Of a stretch of 64,000 bases of DNA, positions 1 to 10,720 are shown piece by piece. The stretch is from Neostapfia colusana. Lineage: Eukaryota; Streptophyta; Magnoliopsida; Poales; Poaceae. The DNA is taken from contig JASWHV010000017.1 in the NCBI GenBank assembly GCA_030760725.1, positions 7,294,959 through 7,358,958 on the forward strand. Reading direction: 5' to 3'. Both the position numbers and the translations under genes were made by a program. The notes below the pieces were generated by a model, which did no database searches, was not told the origin of the DNA, and was given only the letters and a program-made list of their open reading frames with translations. Positions within the stretch are counted from its first letter, which is position 1; each line of letters opens with the position of its first letter.

Positions 1-34
1 CTTAGAGTCCTAACACTAGACGATCCATACCGCG

Positions 35-61
35 CGCGCGCGCGGGGGGGGGGGGGGGGGG
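35..61. repeat. CG dinucleotide run followed by a G homopolymer
   Basis: A short alternating CG tract runs directly into about 18 consecutive G residues. It is low-complexity sequence with no coding sign. Homopolymers this long are prone to sequencing and assembly length errors. Confidence 0.85.
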
Positions 62-341
62 GACCCTCGCACCCCCAGCGTCCCGAGCAGGGCATGGCCG
101 CTACGGCCCAAGCCTCCCGGCGACGGACCCTTGCTTCGCTACGAAAATCCTGTCTTTTATCTTCATTGGAATTTGGATCATCAATCAACAAACTCCATCT
201 TAGACAAATTCCTTCTTGTAGCACTAAAATAATAATGTTCCATCTCAATGAACAATTCGACTGCCGGTGCCAAAAGCCACTAGGGCTAGTTAGTAATACC
301 AACCTAACAACACGAACAGGTTTTGTCATCATGTCTGCAGG

Positions 342-356
342 ATTATCATGAGTGTT
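342..356. repeat. Target-site duplication of the RTE LINE, 3'-tail side
   Basis: ATTATCATGAGTGTT here matches ATTATCAGAGTGTT at 1966-1979 apart from one extra base. The two copies bracket the LINE. Confidence 0.75.
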
Positions 357-1965
357 ACAACAACAACAACAACAACCAAGCCTTTATCCCAAGCCTGTTG
401 AGGTCGGCTAGACATGAAACCCAATATCAATGAAGTAAAAGAGAGGAAGAGATATAAGAATAAGGAAAAAAGAAAAAAAAGAAAAAAAAAGAAAAAAAAG
501 AAGAAAAAGGAAAAAGAGAAAAGAGAAAAGAAAAAAGGAAAAGAAAAGAGAAAAGAAAAAGAAAAAAGAAAAAAAACAAGACTACGATTCTGGCACATGA
601 ATTGCTACTTTCCATGCGGTCCTATCATGAGCTAAGTCTCTGGATACATTCTAATCTCTCAAATCTCGTTTTACCGCCTCCTCCCAGGTTAACTTTGGTC
701 GTCCTCTACCCCTCCTAATATTTTCTCTACCTCTTAAAATCCCACTGTTAACCGGTGCTTCTGGAGGTCTCCGTTGGATATGTCCAAACCACCTAAGTCG
801 ATGTTGGACTAACTTCTCTTCAATCGGTGCCACCCCTACCTTATCACGAATCGCCTCATTCTTTATTCGGTCTCTTCTCGTGTGTCCGCACATCCACCGT
901 AGCATGCGCATCTCTGCGACACTCATTTGTTGGACATGTTACCGTTTAGTTGGCCAACATTCCGCCCCATAGAGCATCGCGGGTCTGATCACCGTCCTAT
1001 AGAACTTCCCTTTTAGCTTTTGTGGGATTTTCCTATCACATAGGATTCCAGAGGCTTGTCGCCATTTCATCCACCCTACCTTGATCCTGTGGCAAACATC
1101 CTCATCAATATCGCCATTGCTTTGTAACATTGATCCTAAGTATCGGAAAGAGTCCCTTCTAGGTACTATTTGTCCTTGTAGACTAACATTTCCCTCTTCA
1201 CGACCAACACCACTAAAGTCACATCTCATATACTCGGTTTTGGTCCTACTAAGTCTAAACCCCTTAGACTCTAAGGTTTGTCTCCATAGCTCTAATTTCT
1301 TATCAACACCATCTCTAGTTTCATCTACCAGCACTACATCATCAGCAAAGAGCATGCACCAAGGGATATCTCATTGTATATCCTTCGACACCTCATCCAT
1401 CACCAAGGAAAAGATGTATGGGCTCAAAGCTGATCCTTGATGTAGTCCTACCGTGATAGGAAATGCATCAGTCACACTATCACTTACGCGCACACTTGTC
1501 CTAACATTATTGTACATATCCTTGATAAGGGTAATGTACTTTGTTGGCACTTTATGTTTCTCTAGTGCCCACCACATGACTGACCTTGGTATCTTGTCGT
1601 ACGCCTTCTCCAAGTCGATGAACACCATATGCAAGTCCTTCTTCTGCTCTCTATATCTCTCCATAAGCTGACGAAGCAAAAAAATTGCCTCCATTGTAGA
1701 CCTCTCAAGCATAAAACCAAACTGGTTTAGTGTGACATTGGTCACTTTCCTCAGACGGTGTTCAATCACTCTCTCCCAAAGCTTCATAGTATGACTCATA
1801 AGCTTAATACCTCGATAATTAGTACAACTTTAAATATCTCCTTTATTTTTAAAGATAGATACTAATATACTTTTTCTTTATTTTTCAGACATCTTGTTTG
1901 ACCGAAAAATATGGTTGAATAGCTTTGTGAGCCATACTATTGCGACATCCCCATACTATAGCTTT
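357..1965 (-). mobile_element. RTE-type non-LTR retrotransposon (LINE), 5'-truncated, 3' tail intact
   Basis: The minus strand encodes the C-terminal half of an RTE-clade reverse transcriptase. Visible in order are an FNHIFRSNKM-like stretch, NYRGIKLMSHTMKLWERV, the FIDLEKAYD block, the GLHQGSALSPY block, the catalytic FADD (near 1350-1340) and the downstream RWFGHIQRR and RPKLTWEEAVKRD motifs. The frame is essentially continuous but interrupted by stops: two TAA codons upstream of 1850, a TGA just before the FADD block and a TAA near 936. The element is therefore dead. The 3' UTR holds a long purine tract (430-590). The element ends in a GTT microsatellite tail (plus-strand CAA repeats from 357), typical of RTE elements. 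The 5' end is truncated inside the RT domain. Confidence 0.85.
430..592. repeat. Purine-only (GA/A-rich) tract inside the LINE 3' UTR
   Basis: About 160 bases are almost purely A and G on the plus strand. The tract creates spurious Lys/Glu-rich and Phe-rich open frames. It lies between the last RT codons and the conserved 3' tail of the LINE, so it is interpreted as microsatellite-like expansion of the 3' UTR. Confidence 0.8.
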
Positions 1966-1979
1966 ATTATCAGAGTGTT
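1966..1979. repeat. Target-site duplication of the RTE LINE, 5'-truncated side
   Basis: ATTATCAGAGTGTT is the partner of 342-356. It marks the join between the truncated 5' end of the LINE and the copia remnant. Confidence 0.75.
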
Positions 1980-2115
1980 GATTTTGCAATTTGATAGTGT
2001 CTTAATCAATGGTATCACACACAAAGTGATATCTGATATCGATATGTTTCGTTCTCTCATGAAATATAGCATCTTTGATAAGATATATATCACTTTGACT
2101 ATCATAATGTAAGGT
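1980..2115 (-). mobile_element. Ty1/copia remnant: RNase H core fragment
   Basis: The minus-strand translation from about 2107 gives YDSQSDIYLIKDAIFHER followed by TKHIDIRYHFVCD, which matches the copia RNase H signature. One TAA stop interrupts the downstream codons. The reading continues across the LINE insertion into 356-300. No upstream RT could be recognised beyond 2115. Confidence 0.75.
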
Positions 2116-2433
2116 GATGCAAGACTGAAATTTCCAAAGTTCAGAATCTAAACCTACACATAAATATACAGTTGTGTATATTTGTCCTCAACTGGAGAAG
2201 AGCTGATTTGTAACCGAGTGGTTGAGTTGTCGAGATTAAGACATAACTAGCTGCTACTCGGTCGAATAAGCTGGAATGGGTAGGATTTTCGTAGTCGGAC
2301 GACTGCAACGGGCTGCTTTCAACCCACGGCATATTACTCAAGCAGAATCTTCCACGCCACTAAAATGTAGATCCAGTGAACGGAGACTGAAACAGCTGAT
2401 TGTTTTGATATTTTTGCGAAGGTGTCGCTGCTT
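2116..2433. other. Stretch without recognised genes; likely 3' UTR and downstream flank of the minus-strand gene
   Basis: No convincing coding sequence or repeat was recognised. The part nearest 2433 should be the 3' UTR of the gene ending there. Confidence 0.4.
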
Positions 2434-4995
2434 CTATTCGGCGATGGTAACTTTCTTCTCCTTTGACTTCTCTGGTGTGCGCTGCCGCATCTCCTTGGCC
2501 GTGTTGCTCTCTGCACCATGAGCATGAGACCCTTGAGAGGCCTTGCCTGACACATTTGAGTGCAGAAAACTGCTTTCATCCTTTCTCTTCTTGTGTTTGG
2601 GTGTCGGCTCTACGCTCATCACACCCTGTGAAAGTGCTGAACTTTGGCTGCTGCGATTCTTCGATGCACTAGTGAACTGAGACATGGTCTTCCTAGAAGA
2701 TCCTGAGGGGCATATGCACTTGCATCAATAAAACCCGTTACATGGAACACTTTTATGCTTAGGTTATATAGTAGAATGACATGTTCATCAGAGAAAAAAA
2801 TGGAATCAGATATTCCGATTCAGCCAGTAGATAGCTGAAGCTCGTATTACCTGCAGATTTTCTAATGCTTGGAGTAAGGCTCCCAAAACTTGGTTTCTCC
2901 AATTCCTCAGGTTCAGGATAACGAACTAAGCAAACTCGACGTGAAATCTTCCCAACTGGAGTTTTATTTAGGTTAGGGGAGAAGAAGAGTTAGCATAGCG
3001 AAATCATACGGCATGAGTGACATGTGAGAAAAGCTAATGGGACAACTTGTGTCTTTACCTATACTTAAAGACAAGCGATGAATATCTTTCTTCCAGTTTT
3101 GCCAGAGTTTGTTGATATTAAAATGAATATATGTCTCACTAGTTTCTTATGTCCCTCAGTAAAAATAAACATGATAAATACATCTAGTGCAGGTTACAAA
3201 CGCCAAATCCACAAGAAACAATATTGATCAATACCAATATTTTAAATATTTTATAAAATTGCATGGCAAGTATATGCTAATTTTTCCCATGAACCAATAT
3301 GTCAAGCTGCAACAACATTGATTCACCATATAGTTCACACTAATTTATCTACTGGCAAGCATATGATCCAAGTTCAAGTATGACATTTTGACTCTTCAGT
3401 CTTCATGTTTGCAACATAGTCCTATATATTTAATACGTTTCAGTTGCTTTGAGTAACAAGTGTGTCACATCTCTCAGTATGACAGTATGAGAGTTTCACG
3501 TTTGGAGTTTCTTAAGTATATCAAGGCCGGCCAACAAAGATGTCTCTATATATACCACCATAATCAGTTCTAACTGACTAAACTTTTCAAAACTCCAAGG
3601 TTAGTAATTGAGCTAGCTTATGAAGTCCTGTTGTGGTGCTGCAGTATGGAGTAAAAGGTTAGCATTTCCGAAATCAAAGGTGATCATATACTAGGATTCC
3701 TTGATGACGGCGGGCTTGTTAGATTTATGTCATACATGAACCAGTAATTTAACGAGCCCTAGCTTGCGGGCTTTACCAACCCAATAAGTGACATCAATCA
3801 TGGACCGATAAAACTAACCCAAGAAACAGAATATGAAGACATGCAGCACATATTTAGCAAGCTTCTATTTCATTAAACTGGGGAAGCATCTCTACAAAAT
3901 ACAATTAAAATAAAAAATTAATATTTGAGAATACCAGCTTCCATTTTCGATCCTGATGGAAAGAAGAGAGTTGCATCTGGCTGCTGAGAAGCAAAGCTGA
4001 CGAGATCATAAGATTTCCCTGCCAAAATTAGTGTGTTAGATATAGCTACTTTTTCTTTGGAAAAGTTTTAAAACTAGTTCTTTGCCACGTTTTCATAATG
4101 CTGGAAATGCAAGTGACTTCATGGATCAGATTAGCCTTTGCTGATTTGCTCTTTATAGTAATAAGATATAAGTTGTTTAGGGAAACTAGAATAGGGGTAA
4201 ACCGAACTAAAATTGGTTTCCAAATGAGTGACTGTTCAGAAGGCTTAAAGTTACTAAAGCCTAGTAATCATTAAGTCAAAGAAAGTTCAGTTATATTACC
4301 TGAGGAACTCTCTAAAGTGCCCAAGTTTCCATCATTGTATAGCGCAAGAGAAAGATCTTTACAATGAAAATCAGACATGCTTAACTGCATGCAATAACAT
4401 AGGAAATATTGCATTGGATCTCAATTACGCAGCAAATCGATAACAGGCCACTGGGATAAAAAAAAGGACCCACGTCACCTTGTCTTTAGGCCATTGTATG
4501 AGCCAAAATTCTTCCGAGTCTGTTGGTGAGATGTCGAGCATGGCTTCCTCTTTGACCTCTTCAAATGACGGTCCAGGCTCATAGCTGCAGCAATTGCAGC
4601 AAACTTCAGGTAACAAGGAACAGTAACACGTCATACAAAGTATACAAGTTGCAGAGTGGAAGCAATACGAACTAACACAATCTGTAGGATGCAGCTGCAT
4701 TCTACCAAGTAAGTTCTAATTGGAAAAAGAAAAAAAGGAATGTCATCAAGCTTTACTATAGAACGATAGCTGTTGTGATCAAGCTTGGAATTTCTATCTT
4801 AATAAGCGAATAAGTAAACGGTGCAGTTCGTTCAGACAGCAATGGACATGATATTATAAACACGGTAGTGCTCATGGAACAACGCCTCTGAAAACCAGGA
4901 CCTGATTACTCTAGAGAACAATTGTCGATAGCATGAACAATGGAAAGCAAGGGAATTCTAGTATCATACCACCCCGTTGCAGCTGCCTTCACCAT
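2434..4995 (-). CDS. Mediator-associated protein 2-like nuclear protein (six coding exons)
   Basis: Coding exons are 4995-4970, 4584-4479, 4384-4300, 4018-3935, 2955-2851 and 2702-2434. All have GT-AG borders and phases that join cleanly to give 224 residues ending in TGA/TAG-type stop at 2434. The start ATG at 4995-4993 opens MVKAAATG. An FWLIQWP block (about residues 36-42) and a GKISRR...RYPEPEELEKP block (about residues 102-121) are what I remember of the plant Mediator-associated protein 2 family. The C-terminal third is Ser/Lys-rich with KHKKRK and EKSKEKK, likely nuclear localisation signals. A 5' UTR intron is likely at 5222-5097 (GTAAG donor, TTAG acceptor). The role is inferred as a nuclear factor linked to transcription. 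A Pol I RPA34-like identity is the main alternative. The gene model is firmer than the name. Confidence 0.75.
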
Positions 4996-5223
4996 CTCAG
5001 ACGGGAACCAAGGCTCCTCTTATGTGTCCCTCAACCCCTGAATTATTTCGAAAACGGAGCGCAACCAGACCTTGCGCGCTGATGAAGAAGAGGAGCCTAA
5101 TCGAACATGGACCGACAGGTTAGTGAATCCCCGAATTCGATTGCTCGCAGCCACATCAAGAGCACAGTCCCCGAACTACGAAGTCCTATAACAGACCGCC
5201 AAATGAAACTAGAGATACTTACC

Positions 5224-7747
5224 GATAACGAAGGAGGAAATCTGTCAGCGTCAGGTCCGGGTGGGTACTAACCCCACGCCAGTGCAGCGGGTGCCAGAAC
5301 GGGGAGGGGGTGAGGGCGAACTGACAGGCTGTTCTACGAGAGAGGGGCTTCGGCGGAAAAGTACCTGGTTCTTGGTGTCCCGTCGCCGGACTGGAAGACC
5401 GCCGGTGGTGAGGGGCGGGAAGCTGCGGCGGCGCCGGCCAGAGGAGACGGAGAGGAGGAGGAGGAGGCGGCGACGGGCTTGTTAGGGGTTTTGGTGGCGG
5501 CAGGGGGGGGGGAATGGTAGACGCGGATGGGCCACGTGACAGCAACTTGCACGTTCGAACAAAATGGGCTAAACAAGAGCCCAATGGGCTGTGTGTCTTG
5601 GTTTGGTGAGGCGCGCCTGGAGACTCGGGCGCTGGCGTCGTCACTTGCCGGCGTGTGGTCTGGTCGTCCTCCAGCGAAGCGGACGGGCGCTCGGCTGGCT
5701 GGCTGGCTGGCTGGCTGGGACGAACCGGGCCGTGAGCCGCTTCTTGCTTGTGGACGGCCAGGGTCGACGGAATCGGCCTGCGGCCCGCAGCAGGAGCCAG
5801 GCCGCGACGGCGAGCTAGTAGTTGCGGGGCCCCGGGGCGCGCGCGATCTGTTGCGTCCAGCGTCCAGAATCTCGAACTCTCAATCAACAAAACCTTGTTA
5901 GTACCGACCCCGACCTGACACGAACAACGCTGTTGCGCCGAGTCTTCTTCTGGCCCTCTCCAATCACGCTCGGTCAGACTTTCAAATCAAATCAACAGCT
6001 CGTCAAATCCATCCGCCGATGGATCTCGATCACGGGCCCGTCTCGTCACGGGTCAGGACGCGTGCACGTCAGCCGCCGGTCGATTGGTACATCTCTCTCT
6101 CTTTCCCTTCCCGATGCATGGGCCATGGGCTCTAGCTGTGCTCGTCGTGCTCGCGCGCAGCATGCACCAAGCCTTGTGCCGGCGGCCGCGCATCGCATGC
6201 ATGCACGCGCGGGCGGGCGGGCGGCGACATCTGGCTACAGCTAGCGCCGCACGGGCCGGGCCGGGGACGGATCAGATCCGACCGAGGTCTCCACACGGCC
6301 GCTAGCTGATCGATGATGGTTGGTAATAATAATGCACACGCCGTACGTACTGATCTGCGTCCTGCGAGAGGAGGACGAGTGGATAACGTGTCACGACGAC
6401 AGGCACGCATGGGGATGGATCCATCGTCGACTCGCCCTGCTGATCCTCATCACTACTGTTTCGCAACTGACCTACTGTTCGTGTTTGACTCCTCCTACAT
6501 ATTCCCATTTCGAATTTCACTAAACCTTTCCTATAGATATGCTGCTCCTGCTCGTATTATTCTACCACCATGCTAATCTTCAGATCCGGGTACTACTGCA
6601 TCATGATTGGGAGTGTGACTACTCGGTACGGCCCAGGGACCTTCCGTACTACGCTCACGAATAGGACACGTACCGTACTCCCGCCAAGGGGCCCACACGG
6701 ATACACGCCCCCTCTTCCCCAATTCGGACTAGCTCGATCCGTCTTCAGAGATCTCAGATCATCATGGTGCATGGGCATGGGTCCATGCTAGCTAAGCTAG
6801 CCTTTATGTGCTGCAGGCCGCTCTCCAACCGCACGCTCGTGTGCTGCAATCAACCTGTGTGCTGCGCTTCTTCAGAAATCGGGATCTCACTGTTCAATTC
6901 ATCACCTGCTGCTCCCCCCGTCTCGCGTCCCATGCGTCGTCTCTGGTCTCTCTCAGGAGTTAGGAACAGTAGTCCACCTCCAGGCTGTTTTGAGCAGAAC
7001 CCACGCCGACGTGGACCCAAGGCCTGGAAAGCAACCAAGGTGACGTTGAAGTAACCAATATGGTCTAATTACGTTACTAGACTTATCAAGATGTCGATGA
7101 GACAGCAATGATACATGCACGGTGTCGAACCGGTTACAGGTGCGGAATATTGGAGTTTGGATGACAAGCGCCGTCTTCACTTGACTCTTGAGTTGGGATG
7201 GATTTAGACGGGTCTGCATACACAAAGTTTAAGAAAATTAATTAAAACATTTTCCAATAATCCCTGTAACATTCTGCAAAGTTGTGGTTGTTGAGCAGCA
7301 TATCTCAATCAACAAAGTAAGCAAGGGAACCCTGGTTGGTGACTTAGGACGTCCTTAATGTCCTAGTTATTGGTCCCTTTTTTTAAGTTCCCACTGCACT
7401 ATACGTTCACGCTTCGTTACCCTGCTTGACAGACTAGTTACATGCTAGTGGTGTACATACACTACTTAAGTACTTATACAGCACTGACTTTCATACGTGT
7501 CCTTTGCCGTGTTCTTCCAAACAGTATACGGGGCTCACCAGTCACCTAGATCGAAATAGAGTGCACGAACGAACCAACAGCCATGCATGAAGTGTCCACA
7601 GCAACTGCACGCGCACAGTGGCCGCCAGGCGCGGGGAATTATTGCGCCAATCATGGATCAAATCATGAGCTTAACATAGTAGCTGGCCATATGAAGTGAA
7701 GTGACACTTGCTGCAGCCCGTCCATCATCCGTCCATGGCACGTACGC
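5224..7747. other. Intergenic region between divergent genes; GC-rich promoter and spacer
   Basis: The part near 5224-5900 is GC-rich and probably holds the promoter and first 5' UTR exon of the minus-strand gene. It includes a short GGCT tandem repeat near 5693-5720. The open frames here are long only because of GC content and show no domain I recognise. The 6000-7740 part has no recognised gene, RNA or transposon end; its right edge is the promoter of the ERF gene. Confidence 0.5.
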
Positions 7748-7756
7748 CTATAAAAG
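7748..7756 (+). promoter_or_regulatory. TATA box of the ERF gene
   Basis: CTATAAAAG lies 113 bases upstream of the chosen start codon, a normal distance for a plant core promoter with a short 5' UTR. A nearby partial duplication, CTGCATTTGCATCACTCGG, appears twice in altered form between 7780 and 7860. Confidence 0.7.
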
Positions 7757-7868
7757 GGCACGCCATTTCTGCATTGCATCTGCATCACTCGGTGTGCAGT
7801 CGCTCCCTACGCACACACACTTAATTCTAGGATAATTGTTCTGCATTTGCATCACTCGGATCATATCG

Positions 7869-8450
7869 ATGGACCAGATGGCAGCCACGGACCTGCTGCT
7901 TTTGCCGCCAATCACGAGCGGCGGCGGCTCCGACCAGCCACCGCAGCAGTACAGGGGCGTGCGGAAGCGGAAGTGGGGCAAGTGGGTGTCGGAGATCCGG
8001 CAGCCCGGCACCAAGACGCGCATCTGGCTCGGCAGCTTCGAGTCGGCCGAGATGGCCGCGGTGGCGCACGACGTGGCCGCGCTGCGGCTGCGCGGCCGCG
8101 ACGCGCAGCTCAACTTCCCAGGGTCCGTCGGCTGGCTGCCCCGGCCGGCGAGCTCTCACCCGGCCGATGTCCGTGCCGCAGCGGCCCAGGCCGCCGACCG
8201 GGTGCGGCGCGAGCCGTCGCTGGTGGCGACGCGGTGCGACGAGCTGTACGAGCTCGGCGGACTGCCGGGCCGGGCGGTCGAGCTGGCCGGGAGCGACGAG
8301 GAGTTCGACCTGGACCTGGGCTCTCCTAGGCTGTGGGCCGAGATGGCCGAGGCCATGCTCCTTGACCCACCGAGGTGGGACACGGGTGTCAGCGACACGG
8401 AGGTGGCGGCCGAGTGGTGGTCGCACGGGTCTTTGTGGGACGCCTGCTAA
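7869..8450 (+). CDS. AP2/ERF-domain transcription factor, DREB-type
   Basis: Intronless, 193 residues. One AP2 domain lies at about residues 28-84, beginning YRGVRKRKWGKWVSEIR and continuing through RIWLGSF, AAVAHDVAALRLRG and LNFP. By the usual domain numbering, position 14 is Val, as in DREB proteins, but position 19 is Gln rather than Glu. A LPRPASSHPADVRAAAAQAA segment follows, a feature of DREB groups II/III. The acidic C-terminus (EEFDLDLGSPRLW and LWAEMAEAMLLDPP) is a probable activation region. The ATG at 7869 was chosen because it lies downstream of the TATA box; an ATG at 7878 is the alternative, and codons further upstream lack an ATG. The product should be nuclear and bind DRE/GCC-type promoter elements, probably in stress or developmental control. 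The subgroup is inferred. Confidence 0.93.
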   Translation: MDQMAATDLLLLPPITSGGGSDQPPQQYRGVRKRKWGKWVSEIRQPGTKTRIWLGSFESAEMAAVAHDVAALRLRGRDAQLNFPGSVGWLPRPASSHPADVRAAAAQAADRVRREPSLVATRCDELYELGGLPGRAVELAGSDEEFDLDLGSPRLWAEMAEAMLLDPPRWDTGVSDTEVAAEWWSHGSLWDAC

Positions 8451-9456
8451 CCTCTGCTTCGAGTTGCTTGGCCATGACCATCATTATGGTGTTAACCTCA
8501 CAAGTCATAATCATTTGGGTGTGTGTCAGTGAAGGCAGATTTATTTTTCTTTTTCTGTAATTTGGTTTGTTGTATTGATTTGTGTTATCTACACGATGAT
8601 ATAGTGAAAGGCACTGTTGATATTACGGGTTCGTACAATTCAAAATTGTTATCTCTAATAAAAGTAATATAGGACTAAATATGATAATTGAATTTTTCAT
8701 GGATCCACAAATCAAGAATAAAGAGATAGAGCATTTGGAAGTTATATAAGTTCATCTACATTCACATAATAAGTGACCATTGACCATTGATGGACGTATC
8801 CTTAACAACTCGCTTTCAAAGTTTCGGGTGACTGGTCGTTAGTCTGGATAAAAAGAAATATTGATATATAAAGGAATAGGATAAATAGCGTTATCATGAT
8901 CAACTACTCACACCGTCTCAAAATAAATAACGCTAGTTCTTAGAATGAGACCATGCTAGAACAAGCAAATAATAGTTTGAAGGATACAACGACGGCATCA
9001 AAAGTGAAGCTAATAAGCACGTACATAAATAGTAAAAATCTTTGCGACAAGAGTAGAGCTGTGTGTTTGAAGGAAAATAAAGAAACATACAGAGAGGTGG
9101 ACAACATACCTAGACCTCCATGTTTCAGTATAAATGAGAATTCTCTTGTGAACCTCGAAGGTCCTCTCCTAACTATCTCTCTCCCTTCTCCTTTTGTTTT
9201 GCCATAAAAAAAGAACCTTTTCTTTAGTCACGAACAGAATTCAAGCTAATAAAAGATCTTTTGGTAAATTTTCATGTTAGACTTTATAATCTAGTTAAGT
9301 TTCCAATGAACCGTATGTATATGGAAATGGGAATAAATATTTTAATATGTTGTTCTATCAACTTGATTTGCTAGAAGTAATATGCGATAGCTTTTTGTCA
9401 TACTTATACCTATAACACTAAGAGCAGTCCATAGGGATAACGTTCCTTTTTGGTTG
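8451..9456. other. AT-rich spacer between the ERF gene and the CACTA element
   Basis: The start is the ERF 3' UTR. Around 8908-8940 there is a sequence like one end of a Stowaway-type MITE (CCGTCTCAAAATAAATAACG), but I could not find a matching inverted end. No gene was recognised. Confidence 0.4.
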
Positions 9457-9459
9457 ATG
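9457..9459. repeat. CACTA target-site duplication, left copy
   Basis: ATG precedes the CACTACAGGA end. The same three bases follow the other end at 17842-17844, matching the 3-bp duplications typical of CACTA elements. Confidence 0.85.
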
Positions 9460-9487
9460 CACTACAGGAAACAGGGCAACATACGAC
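9460..9487 (+). repeat. CACTA left terminal inverted repeat
   Basis: It begins CACTACAGGA and ends AACATACGAC, and pairs with the reverse complement of 17814-17841. Confidence 0.9.
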
Positions 9488-9745
9488 AGCCAGTATAACA
9501 TACGACGGCTAGCTGTCGTATATAAACTTACATACGACGGTCAGCCGAATCTGTCGTATATAAGCATATGGTTGTCGTATATAGTTCTTATATACGACAG
9601 CCAACCCTAGGCTGTCGTATATAGTTGTTATATACGACAGCCAACCCTAGGCTGTCGTATATAGCAGTTATATACGACAGCCGCACCGGGGCCATCGTAA
9701 ATAAGACTTACTTACGACGGCCATTGTTGTGGCCGTCGTAAATAA
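9480..9745. repeat. CACTA left subterminal repeat array
   Basis: More than ten copies of a roughly 12-base unit (TATACGACAGCC, TACGACGGC and their complements) sit in direct and inverted orientation. In En/Spm elements such arrays bind the TNPA-type protein; that function is inferred here. Confidence 0.88.
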
Positions 9746-9764
9746 GGCTTCTATACCCGCGGGG

Positions 9765-10165
9765 GCTCGGGTCGGCGCGGGCATTCACGCCCGCGCCGAC
9801 CCGAGCCTCCCGCCGCCGCCCGCCCGCCGCCGCCCGCCCGCCCGCGCCCGGCCGCCGCCCGCCCTCCGCCGCCGGTCGCCGCCCGCCCGCGCCCGGCCGC
9901 CGCCCGCCCGCGCACGGCCGCCGCCCGCCCGCGCCCGGCCGCCGCCCGGCCACCCCCCCCGGCCGCCACCCGGCCGCCGCCAGCTAGGCGCCGCCCGGCC
10001 GCAGGCCCGGCCGCTGCCCCGGCCACCCCCGCCAGCCGGCGCCCCAGCGGCCGAAGCCCCGGCCGGCCCCCGCCCGCCAGCCGGCGCCCCGGCCGCCACC
10101 CGCCGCCGCCCCGGGCGCCCACGACAGCCGGCGCCCCGGCCGCCACCCCGCCCGACAGGTGGATA
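9765..10165. repeat. GC-rich degenerate tandem repeat block in the CACTA 5' region
   Basis: About 400 bases are nearly all C and G, built from shifting copies of CGCCCGCCCGCGCCCGGCCG-like units. All frames give low-complexity Pro/Arg/Ala or Gly/Arg peptides, so none is called coding. A second block occurs at 10440-10720. Their position just inside the 5' end resembles the GC-rich control region of maize Spm, where methylation sets element activity. That analogy is inference. Confidence 0.75.
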
Positions 10166-10439
10166 ATTTATTAGCTTTAGATGAATTGATATGGTTAGTT
10201 TTAATTATTGTCCATGTTTATTTGAATTGCTAGCTAGGTGTTTTTTTAATTGCGGTAATTATGTTTGTTTAGATGATTTGTTAATTGCTTAGATGATTAA
10301 TGCATATGAGTTAATAGTTTAATTGATTATTGTTTCGATTGTTTGAGTGTTTAAAAGTACTATATGTATATAAATGGGCTTAGGGCCCGATACGACCCAT
10401 TTAGTGGTAACGTATACGTCTACAAAAGGACGATGTGAA

Positions 10440-10720
10440 CAACCTAGGCCGCCTCGCCCTACCCCCCCTCCCCCCCCCCGTGGCGTTCGGCCTCCGATCC
10501 CCCATCCCCCTCCCCCCTGCGGCTTAGCCAGCGCTCGGCCGTCGCCCGCCCGCCGCCGCCCCCGCAAGTCGGCGCCCCGGCCTGCCACCCGGCCGCCGCC
10601 CGCCAGGCGCCGCCCCGGCCGCCCCCCGGCCGCCCCAGCGGCCGCAGCCCCTGCCGCCACCCGCCGCCCGCCCGCCAGCCGGAGCTCAACCTCATACGAA
10701 CGCAAGATCCTGTGCGCGGG
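10440..10720. repeat. Second GC-rich block in the CACTA 5' region
   Basis: C-rich sequence with GCCGCCGCCCG-type units, similar in composition to the block at 9765-10165. It lies upstream of the probable 5' UTR. The downstream stretch to 11318 has no coding sign, and a likely 5' UTR intron ends with CTGCAG at about 11310, just before the TNP2 start. Confidence 0.65.

Larger units (their letters stand above)
1..356 (-). mobile_element. Ty1/copia remnant: C-terminus of RNase H, polypurine tract and start of 3' LTR
   Basis: Read on the minus strand from 356 downward, the sequence encodes a THDNPADMMTKPV-like peptide, the hallmark end of Ty1/copia RNase H. At about 203-191 there is a purine-rich AAGATGGAG tract resembling a copia polypurine tract. 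It is followed at 190 by TGTTGATTG, a plausible start of the 3' LTR. The other half of the RNase H lies at 1980-2115, so the element was split by the LINE at 357-1965. No LTR end or target-site duplication could be placed, because the element runs off the left edge or is degraded. Confidence 0.7.

Noticed and set aside
414..635. Open frames rich in Lys/Glu or Phe across the purine tract
   Set aside because: Pure low-complexity sequence inside the LINE 3' UTR; no protein-like content.
5219..5901. Long minus- and plus-strand frames (up to 223 codons) upstream of the Mediator-associated gene
   Set aside because: GC-driven, Pro/Ser-rich, no domain, overlapping on both strands and lying in the promoter/5' UTR region.
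8908..8940. Possible Stowaway end (CCGTCTCAAAATAAATAACG)
   Set aside because: No matching inverted end or TA duplication could be found nearby; kept only as a possible fragment.
9708..10166. Pro/Arg/Ala- and Gly-rich frames on both strands in the CACTA GC block
   Set aside because: All frames are open because the sequence is nearly all C and G. Tandem repetition explains them and no domain is visible.
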